A stretch of 64,000 nucleotides of DNA from Sipunculus nudus (taxonomy: Eukaryota > Annelida > Sipuncula > Golfingiida > Sipunculidae), in contig CM049319.1 of the NCBI GenBank assembly GCA_026874595.1, forward strand, positions 61,452,917 to 61,516,916, in the 5' to 3' direction. The first letter of the stretch is position 1; every line of letters begins with the position of its first letter. The translations under genes were made by a program, and so were the position numbers. Positions 27,899 to 39,300 of the stretch are shown here, piece by piece. The notes under the pieces were generated by a model. That model was given only the letters and a program-made list of their open reading frames with translations. It was not told the origin of the DNA and did not search any database.

Positions 27899-30800
27899 CC
27901 TAATATACTAGCTGTTCCCGTGGAAAATCCACGGCTCTATCTGATGCATATTTTTGTAATGAGCTGATAGGAACTAAACGACGCATATTTTAATCCGAAG
28001 GTTTTTGCAGGAACTTTTGTAATGTGTTTCACCTAAATGATATAAAGATTATTTCTGCTAGAATTTTCCGGAAACATCCTCCCCCAAAATATCAACATAG
28101 AAAGAAAAATTATTCTTTTCCATAAATCACCCAAAAATAATTTTTTCCGATAAACAAAAAAGGTCCGACAGCTTCATTGCTTGGGAATATCGTAGATATA
28201 AAGTTTGTGTAAAGAAGCATTTTACCGTGAAATTATATGAAAGATGCTTTGTATTATTTGAAGCTCAGGCGACATCGTAAAACACGATGTTTATTCAATG
28301 TAGTCAGTTGAGGGTATATAATCTATGGCATGTTTACAGACACATCATTGCATTGTCATTCAGCAAATTAACGCAAAATGTAATATACCGAATTTGCTGA
28401 AAATTTGTAGAGGGGTAGAGTAAAACTGCATCCGTTATCCATTACATTTTTGACGTTATCGGAATCACCATAATATATATTTTTTCCCTAAGTGCCATAA
28501 TTACAATTCCAAAAAAGGAATAATTATAAGGGGATATTTCATTGTCCCCGAGTAGAAGCCGCCCATTCGTATGCAGTTGATCTGCCACTTGCCTGGTGAA
28601 CCCGTGTTTGTGAACCATGACAATTTTTACATGAAACGTGCACGTATGAACGAACGACTGATTAGTAGATTCTGGCGGGGGTTTCAAAGTCTCCAAGAGA
28701 TTGAGGACCCTTAAAAGTGTGTGCAACCCCGTCACCAAGGGCTTCGTTTTGAAAAAAAAAACTTTTTTTAAACAACCAATAAATCGGCCGAACTATTAAA
28801 ACCATGGTTATCATGGAAAGATACTTCTGAATGTATAAAAATCAACATACCTGTAAACCTATAAAACGGTGATCGTGTGAAGGGTCTCAGCTCTTTGTGT
28901 CAACTCAACTGAAAAATGCTCCCTATTAAAAGATTCATGTGGACATGTATTCCGCGCTTGAATTTAAAATCTTTACTTCCTTTTGACAGAGTAAAATTCC
29001 TTAACAGGCGAAATAATGGAAACGGGGTTCAGTGGGGATTACAGGTCGCCTCCTGAAAAAGCGTGCCAGACGAAAATGTTTTGCTTAATCTTGTAGATGG
29101 TTAGGGTTAAGACATATCAATAGTCCATTTCATTTTGGGGGTAATAAGATTCACCACAATATATATATTCTTATAAATCATTTTAACAAATGACCATTCC
29201 CCGTGTGGAAGCCACCCATTTGTATATTTATTCTGCTACTCGCAAGGTGATCTCGTGTTACTAAAGAATGGCGGTGTTCACACATGAACACATGCCTGAT
29301 ATTAAAGGAGATTCTGATGGAGGTCTGTACGCCCTGACTACAGATTCTAGTTTTTTATCAATTTAAAGATGTACTGGTGATTTTTTTTTATGTTTCACCG
29401 TCCCTACAGACAATGGATCTTAACAAATATATGTGACCCCCCACCCCTCCCAGCCCGAATGATAATTATGTTGTGGGGCTTCCCTTAAAAAAAAGGTTAA
29501 TAAAACACATGACTTGCCCGAACTTTTGAAATCATGTTTATCATGAGATGACAATCAACATAATCCATTTATCATGGAATAAAAATCAACATACCTGTAA
29601 CCCATAAACAATTTGTCAAACGGTAGTCACATCATTGGACTCAGTGCCCAGTGCTGACCAAACTTAAAAGCCCTCGCACTGAAAGCGGAGTCATGTGGTC
29701 TTTGGATTAAAAAACCTTTACTTCCAATTCCTTTAAAGGCGTTACAATGGATATGGGGGATCAATTGGGATTATAGTGGACCGGCGTGACCGCGTATTGC
29801 ATGGAATTGCCTTTTGGGCAGGACATGCGCTCTGGCCACGGTCTTAACAGGCCAGTGAAAATCCCCGAGGCGCCTCCTGAAAAAAGCGTCACAGGCGTGG
29901 GGGACCATGCAGCACAAAAGATAAAGGGGCACCTAATGGGGAAATATTAAAATTATTAATTATTCGGCTTAATAGGGCATTATCCCGCTAAATAAAACAA
30001 ACTTGTCCTAGAAGAGCACACCACCGATACGCCTGCCGAATTTGGAGAGACCAATCAGAACGGAAGCAGATAACCGTGGTTTTGAAAAAAAAACCAACTC
30101 CGTATTAATTATATAGATTACCCACCCATTGGATACCTGCAGAATCACAAAACTATGATAGGACCAAGAAGTTTTAGTGAAGGAGTGCTTACTCGGACAT
30201 CAAAGATCGTTGGCCAAGCTGTCCTCCGCATGTTATTGTCCTATCCTATTGTCCCGGCCGTGATCGTCTATTGTTCTCCACTACCCCGCTTATCTTGACA
30301 CCTCATTAAGCCTTGCGGGGCGAAATGCCCGACTGTCCGATGTGGTCTGTGCTCGTGAGAGCAAACCTTCCGTCGATCTGACATACTATTTGGATTTTGG
30401 GCCCGACAGCGCTAACGACGGGGGCTTCTTGCCAGCCTATCTCAAATATTAAGTAAATAAAAAAAGAGATGGACCATATAGTGCAAAAAAACGCTAAAAG
30501 AATGTCAGATAAGTAATAGATATAAGGGAATAACCAAGAAAAGTAACAAACTATGGTCGCAGTAAGTGACAAGATCAGAGCATTCGGAACTCCTCGGCGG
30601 AACCCGTTTTATTCTAGCTGGAAGCCAATGGATTCGGCCGAGGTGTTCAGAATGAAGATCAGAGGCGCAATACCCTGGTTTCTGGTTCCTGGTTTTTCAC
30701 GGTTGCACTACTAAATACCTCCCCGACGAGTCTCGACACTGCCAGGCGCCAGTTAGGTTTCACACATAGGTGCGAGGTTCATATAAATTTTCGCAAGAAA

Positions 30801-33800
30801 CATCGGACCGGTCATAACCGGGCAGTAGGCACTCCTTCTCTTAAAACTTCTTGATAGGACAGTACTTTCTGTAAATGATTTTAATCAATGAAATCTTCAA
30901 GGTGTTAAATCATTTGTATCACATTTTCGCTTTGCATGTTAGCGAGATAACAAATGATAGTATGACATTCGAGACTTTTAATTCAGATATTACACGGGGT
31001 ACTTCAAATGCCTTTGGAAGCTGGCGCGGGGCCTCCTCTCTACGTGCGGAACAGACAGCCACAAAGGGTTTTTCTTGTATCACCTGTTCACAATTATAAA
31101 GGGTGTGGATATTTCAGGAGTACTCGATTCAGAGGCAGCAAATACAGTAAGTATAAATAAATACTAGTGGTTTGCCAATTGGGAACATAAAGCTCCTAAA
31201 TTAAGGCCCAACGATTGCCAGTTCCTCGAAATGGCAGCCCTGTGACCATATTGGATGTCAGATAATTCTGAATATTTACAATGTAAAATCATGCCACTGT
31301 GAAAAAGTAATTGCGAAAGGATTTTGAGATATTAGCTTTGCAGCCATATTTGAACTGAAAGGAGTCTGAACTTTTAAAGCATCCATCCCCCCCCCCCCCC
31401 CCCGGGTGTCAATATTCCGTTAAATTTTCGGAAAAGAAAATCACCGAGAGCACTTTGGCGGCCATATTGTTTTTTTTCATTGGTCTGTAATTCGAAAAGG
31501 CTAGAACCCTCATAGGTACCAATGATCTCAGTGACTTTAAGAAAGGTCAAGCATATTCTTGTAAAGATAATGTGCGTTAGACAAAGCGTCACTGGCAGAC
31601 GGACGTTGTGACGGACGGACGGAGGGCACGACAGACGGACAAGGCGATCACCATAGGGCACTGTATAAAATTCAAAATGTTTATACGTATATAATGAATA
31701 CAGAAAATTTAATTGTACCTTAGATAATATACCCGTGCAGTCCATAGAAAAGTACACCATAAACGTGTCAAGTATGGAAATTACTTAAAACTCGTACCAA
31801 ATGCAACATTTATAATACCATGAAACACGTAACGAAGAGAGTCTGAATAAAATGGAACATTACAGCAATTGAAGTCCAATAAGTGAACATCACACTGCAT
31901 CATGCAGCAAGTGGATTTCAGGTGAATATTAGGCTTACAAGAAAGATGAAGTTTCTTAACTTTTCAAGTAGATATAGGGCAATTTTATAGGGCAGTAATT
32001 TTAAACTATGTCTTTTAAAATGATTAGGGTTTTTCTGAGTCATTGAAAAGTTCCCTCTGAGCTGGATAGTCTCAGGACCTTGTTATTTTACATATAAACA
32101 CTTTTTTTTCAGAGGCCTCGCTATGGACCACGTGCCACCGTGCTTGCGTTTGGGGATCCACATGTAAAACCGTTGAACCAGCCTATAGTCGCCTGTGCAA
32201 GTGAGGGTCACAGCGTCTTCCTGGACAACGAATACGTCCGGATCACCGGCAACAATACAGCTATTGCACCTAACCATCAGGCCACAGTGATGACATTAGT
32301 GAGTCCAAGCATTTTTCTCCGCTAGGAGGGTATGCGTTCTTCTCCTTTCGTGTGTGTTTGTGTATATGTTTACAACATAACTAACACAATCATTTCGGTG
32401 TGAATCTGGTACATTGTCCGAATTAAGGAACTTCATAAATAAATATTCACGAAGATAAAGTCACTTATGCACGAACAACCCTAGGGATATGGACCGAATA
32501 AGTTGAATGTAAACACGGTTATAGGAGCATCCAACAAAAAAGGACCCCCTCCCCCATATGGTGGAGGCTTGCATCCCTTAGAATGCAGATTTCTAGTTTT
32601 TTATTATTATTTTATGAAGAAGAGCCCGCTATGATTTTTAACGAGTTGATTCATATATAATTACTATATATATATAGTATATAATATGATACAATTTGAA
32701 GGTCACTTGTTTTCACGGTTCTCCTTTTGATCAGAAGCACTATAGTAGGTTTTACATGTTGTATTGCCCTCATCTGTAGCTAGAGGTCGTCCTGAGAGAC
32801 CCAAACACTGGAGACTCTGTGGCAGAGTACCAGGCCGCCAACTCTCAACTACCAGTGACGTTCCTCAACGGAATGGACCGAGTCATACACCGTTAGTTTT
32901 CCCACTTATTATATACCACACGTCCCCTTACATCGTGGAAGAATTACATGGATAAAAGGTTTTTGCCTCTAATTCAGTGCAACGATCATATTTAACTGGT
33001 ATATTTTAATTGAAAAAATGTTAACCTAGAAAAAAAAACTCAGGGAGCGCAGACCTCCGCCGATGCAGCTCATTACCCCTATATGGCATTGCCAGAAATG
33101 TGTGATCAAGACAGCTGGACAATCACTGATTGTTACAGCATACTGACACTGTCTGTGCTCTCAGAGTGCTTTTTCTGTCTTATGTTTTTAATCCCTCATA
33201 CACTGCTGAAGTTTAAACAAACCGTTAACGTAAAATTTACCTTATCTTCAGCGGCTGGTGGTGAAGTTGTGATCAGTGGATACAAGGACCGCATGATGAA
33301 GATCACTCACGCACACAGTGGAACCATGGTCTTCATCAGCAGATTCAGGTTTGTTTGATTCAATAATAATAGTTCTGCTTGCCTCCGCCAGGACGGTATG
33401 CGTTCATCCTCATTCATGTGTGTATGTTTCTGTGTTTGTTCACAAAATAACCCACCCAATCATGAACGGAATCTCATGAAATTTTCAGGCCATTCCGGGA
33501 GTGAGTCAATGAAGAATTGATTATATTTGGTGTGGATCCGGATTTAGAAACGTCATCCAGAAAACTCACAAACGGTTTTGGGAGCATCTACAAAAAAGGC
33601 CACCCCACATGGTGGAGGCTTGCATTAATTAGAATGCAGATTTCTAGTTATATATTATATGTGACATTGTTTGGGTAAATCTGTAAAACACTTAGCACTT
33701 CGTTTACAATTCCTACTATATGTGTACACATTTTTTGGAGTACAGTGTTAATATAAATCCCATCACTGTTTACTGTATACGTATGTAAATAATATCCAAT

Positions 33801-33899
33801 GCATGGTATACCCGTGTTAGTCTGTAGTCGAAGTGTAGCTAAAGGGTAAGAGTGACGGATTTAATCTGTTTGATCATGAATAAGATAATCTATCTAAAG

Positions 33900-33956
<57 letters not shown>

Positions 33957-34950
33957 TGGAACCTCTCCTAGTGGGCATATAATGTGGGCACCTGTATAAA
34001 GTGGACACTTTTGGGCAGTATCATTTTTATCTTCTCTTGATTATGTTTGGCTAATGTGGGCACCTCTATATTCTGTAAAGTAGGCAGTCTTCGAGAGCTA
34101 ATGTGGGCACTTCACCGATTTTTTAAGGTTGAACTATCTCATTATATCAACTTTGTAAGCCTTCTATATAGTGCTTTTAAAATTATTAAGATAATATTAT
34201 TCTTAATTATTTATCAATAATAATCATTAATTTTAATAATAACAATCGAAACATATGAACCAGGTGTACAAGTGAACATTGCATAATAATGATTATAATC
34301 TACTTGACTCAAGACTTAGCTTGGGATGCATGCATACTAATTAGATTAATATGCCTACATCGGCTCAAGTCAGAGATCACCCCAGACTATATGGCCTGTG
34401 CTAATTAATTAAAATTTGTTTGTTTGGCTACCAATAGTCGAAGGAAGCCCTGCTTATTCACCCAACTCATACTCCGTGATGAGCTGACACGGCTAAATGC
34501 CCCTCTAACCCATCACTAGTTGTCAGAATACATGCCCAGGGCAGTGTTTATTTAACAGATGTTCCATAACGATTCATACTGTTAAAATGCTGTTCAACCT
34601 GGACTTTGCTCCAAACAATCCAAAATTACAGCCATTCACCAAGAAATGAGAATTGTGACAATTTAACACATTCATTCAAAGTGTATCACACACTTCAAAT
34701 GTTTTATGGACTTCCAGTGTGTGGATTAATGTTTTTGTTTTACTTACTTATCACCTTGATATAGATTTTTTTTAAAGATGATAGTATTTAGATTATTTAT
34801 GTAATGTCTTTGCTTTTTTACTTGTGTATCCTTTTTCAGAAAATGACTAGATTTCAAAGAATATATAATTAAGAATTATTACTTCCCATGCTAATGCTTA
34901 ATACCACATGCTGCTTTGCCATTTTGTGCTTTTAAAATATAAAAAAAATC

Positions 34951-34994
<44 letters not shown>

Positions 34995-36339
34995 ATAAAT
35001 ATATATGAGTTCAGATATGCTATAGACCAACTGCACACAGCTTCCTTTTATTATGCTTATATGTAATAAAATACTTATTTTCTAACAAATGTCTTGATAA
35101 TTATAGAAAAAAAAAGACACTGAAAAGTTATCATTAAAAAAAAGAGATGATACATGAAATAAGTTAATTTAGTAATCTCAAAACCTGAGTAATTATAGCA
35201 ATATATTATACTATGGGGGAAGCACTCTTATGTGTTGACCATTACCTCCATATAGTGGGCACCTCTTTAAAGTGGGCACTTTGGTCCAATCCCAAGGGTG
35301 CCCACATTATAGAGGTTCGACTGTATATATATTCTGTCTGTCCGTCTTTATTCAGGGACCGTTACCCCTTACTGCTGGTTCGAATGGCCAAGAATTTCCT
35401 TAAGAGGTCGACCGGGTTACTGGTGGATGGGTGTTTTGAAACGATTGACACAACAAGTGAGCCTGTTACTTAGATAATTTATATATGCATCAAAACGTAT
35501 ATGCACCAGCAGAGAAAAAAATCAACCAATAAAACACGCTACCACACGAGATTCTCAAAACTGTAAATTAATATGACTTATCAGAGCCCAATTCGAGACC
35601 ATATTTTGTTTCATTGAATATCATGGTTGTTCTTGTGTCTCTGACTACGTTTGTGTTTTTTTAATCTATATATCTCTTAGTCCTACCAGCAAATATAACC
35701 CTAAAATGTCATTGATTTATAGCACAATATGCTTTACCTTAAATTTGGTCAGATGATATTTATTAATTTATTTAATAAATATGTTGTCATGGTGATGGTT
35801 AAAACCCCATTTCTGAAACATCAATGGATCGTTTTATGCTGGCTCCGAGATCTATATGGACATAGTTGATGAAAGGAATAAAAAATGCTTGGTGTCTTGG
35901 TTTTATGTCCTTTTTAGGTCGAAAATGTGTTAACGATATTTATAAAAATTCTTATACTTTGTTCATTTTTATTTTCTTTAGAAATTACTGTTCTAAGGTA
36001 TAAAAAGCGATTATTATTTTTTTATGTCAGATCACATAATGACTGCGATTAAGGACAGTGTAAAAAGCTGCCGTGAATTAAAGTTGAATACGATTGCTAC
36101 TTCTAGCCTTTGGTTACGTACCATACATTCACTTTATTCCCGCAGGGTCTGTCAGCAAGAGAAGCACAGAATGTAACCGGGTGTGTGGGAACAACGAATA
36201 CACGCACTCCTGTCTGTACGACTGTCAAGAGACTGGAGACCCAGAGGTAAAGGCCTACCTTTAAATGAAGCTTACCACCATGCAGGCCAAAATGTATACG
36301 CTTATACGGGTCGCATTTACAGTTGCTCATATAATAATG

Positions 36340-36383
<44 letters not shown>

Positions 36384-39300
36384 TCATTTGTGTGTGTGTG
36401 TGAATTTATGCCTTAATGCACCACAGATTAAGTAACTAATTACCTGAATAAGTAGAACTAGAAATACAGTTGACCCCGGTGTGCCCGCATTTTATCAGCT
36501 TCTTAAACAGCCTCACTACAAGTGCGCCTGTTGCATGACACCGAGGCTCTGAATAATCAGATCAAACTTCCACCAGAGATTGATTCTATTTTAAATTAAA
36601 CTTTTCCTGTTGGGCATTGTGGGATGACCGGTACTACTTGACTCAACTGTCAAAGTTTAAAATTGAAAACAGAAACATCCCTGTTTAAGTAATTTACCTT
36701 GTAATTCTTATCCAATGTACTTGAATGGACTAAATTCCCCTCTTCACAGCGTTTATACCTACGCAATCTGTTTATTTAGAAGTCGCGGTGCATAGTGGGG
36801 GTCAGATTATGGCGCCTATACACACCCATAACTGCAGAGTCATACTCTTTTAAATCCGATTCTGTCCAGTGTGATTCGAGATTGACACTTTCTAGCTCCT
36901 TGGGTTATCTTGCTGCATGGAAAAATCTGTGCACGCCAAATAGGACCTCCCCCCTCCTAAAAAATCCAGAGACTAGAGTAAATTTGAGACAGTTCTGAGG
37001 GATGCCGGGAAAATTTATTGGCAATTAAAGCCAGAGGTAAATTAATTGTTTTTGCTTCATTAATCCAGTGAAGGATCACCTGCGGGCACCAGTTCATATG
37101 TTACGCTGAAAGACATCTAAATTTTAATTTCCCCCTTATTATATCGCGTAAGGAGCTTTAATCAATGGGCCCCCTGCAACCCCTGGATTGAACGAAACCA
37201 ATTTTTATTGGTCCTGTAGGGATCCCTGTTTCACATCTTCGGTGTTAATAGAATGAACTAGTGGTCGCACCATGAAAAGATGACGAAAATGACGACGAAT
37301 ATGGGCCGGAGAGAGCTGCCCCACTATGAAAACTCTCACCGCTCCCGGGCTGAGATCCCACCTAATAATCTCCCGACTGCGATGTTTTTGTATTTCTATA
37401 AAACTTTAGAAGTCGGAATTATGTGCACAGACGTTTACTCGCAATGCCAATATGGCGACTTCCATAAATCACATCGCCACATAGAAAACAAACGTATCGA
37501 GTAGTAACACGAACATTACGCATAAGAAAGTAGTATGAGGCTGGACACTACATCTCTGCCCAACTTTGAAGGGTAAAAAAAAAACTGCCAACAAGTCCTT
37601 ACATTATATGTAAGAGTCCACAGCATCATTCATGCAGCATTAAACGATTTTAAATGAGTAAAAATGTTGGAACGTTTTCAAAAAGTCTTTATAGAACTTT
37701 AAACCTTGCTCTAATTCATCACGTATTTTAGGGGTTGCTTAGTTTGTCTCTGAGGTCGGGTGCTAGGTAGTTCAGTAGGTGGATCATCAAGGCTCAAATC
37801 TGCTGGTGTGTTGTTAACATCTGTTGTTGCATCAGCATTTGCTGTTACAAGCGCAGTGGGATTTATACCAACAAGCTCGTCGTCATAGTCTGCATCTTGT
37901 GGTTCTGTGGTTTGCAAAATCTTAGGAACTCGTTTAAACTGCGACACAGAATGAGTAACTGTGCTACGATTTAGTCTTTCATCTGTGACTAGATTTCCCT
38001 TTTGGTGTGTGACCTGCAGAGGAACTGGATTGAATGGAGTAGTGAGTTTGTTCTGTTTCTCTTGGCAAACCAGCACCATATCTCCCTCATTACAAATCTG
38101 TCCTTAGTTCCTCTGCGGTCATCAGCGTAAGATTTTATCTTGTTTTTCATTTATTTATCGCATTCACATATATTACTTTTAGCTGGTTATATTCCGGCCG
38201 TGAAGTACGGTGTAGCACGGTACTGCCTCAAGCAATGGTGTAATTAATCCTTCGAATTCCCCTTTTCAACTGCGACAGTTGGAATGGCCTTGTTCAGCGT
38301 TTTCGTAAAGCGTTCGCTTGTGGCGTAAGGGCGTTACTCTACAATGAAGGAACCCAATTTCCTCTGAGAGTTTCTTGAACTCTGCACTGTTGAATCGAGC
38401 ACCGTTGTCAAAACGCACTTGGTATGGTATACTCTGTGGCGCAAATATAGCATTCAGAATGGGGATTGTGGCTTTGGCTGATGTAGTGTGTACGATCTCG
38501 ACTTCATCGCCCATAACGGTTAACAGTAGATCCCCACTTGGGAACGGTCCCAGAAAATCAATTGAAAGTTCTTTCCATGGGATTTCAGGTAATGGTGACA
38601 TCTGCACAGGTTCTGGCTTTTCAGCGTCAGTATGACATGGAATACAAAAATATATACTTCTCTTTCAACCATTTTGTCTATGCCCAGAAACCACAAGTTT
38701 TCTTTGATTAGACGTTTGGTCTTATCAATCCCTTGATGACCGGCGTGTGCGAGCTGTACTACTTTATCCCTAAGTTTTTCAAAGATTACCAACAACTGCC
38801 TCTAGCACAGTTTCATTATACAGTGCTAGTCGACTCGAAACTTTTGTTTAAATCTCTATCAGAACTCCAGTTTTCTGTGTACATGTATATGGCTTTACTC
38901 GGTCTTTCCATTACAAGATCTGTCCGGGTAGCATCAAGGATCTCCTCAAATTACATAGCGATAGAAACTGTGTTCTGACACCAGTGGTCGTACTGTTCAT
39001 CCATATTCTCGTCTGATCTGGTTTGACTAGGGTGACGACTAAGATAGTCCGCAGGATTTTTTCATCTCTTCCTAGGTCGTAGACTAGTGTACGAGAATAA
39101 GGCATCAAACGTAAGCGCCACCTTTCAACCGGCTAAAACTGTTCTGTTGCTGCAGAATACTCCTAGGAGTGGCTTATGGTCAGTCAACATTTTGAAGTCA
39201 GCTTCAAACAGAAAGTTGTGGAAATGTTTGATTTTATCGAGCCTAAATGGAGCGGTGATGCTCGCGTAATTGGGGATAAACTTGGCCATATACTGTCCCA

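Noticed and set aside
30306-30572. Hydrophobic 88-codon minus-strand frame
   Set aside because: No supporting splice sites or family resemblance; AT-rich sequence readily gives hydrophobic frames.
31374-31760. 128-codon minus-strand frame
   Set aside because: It runs through a poly-C tract and a GACGGACGG repeat; composition explains it.
33040-33110. Possible extra exon between gene B exons 6 and 7
   Set aside because: CAG acceptor-like site present, but exons 6 and 7 already join in phase and the frame does not fit the RGM domain.
36103-36416. Poly-Tyr and poly-Asn frames
   Set aside because: Artefacts of the AAT trinucleotide microsatellite.
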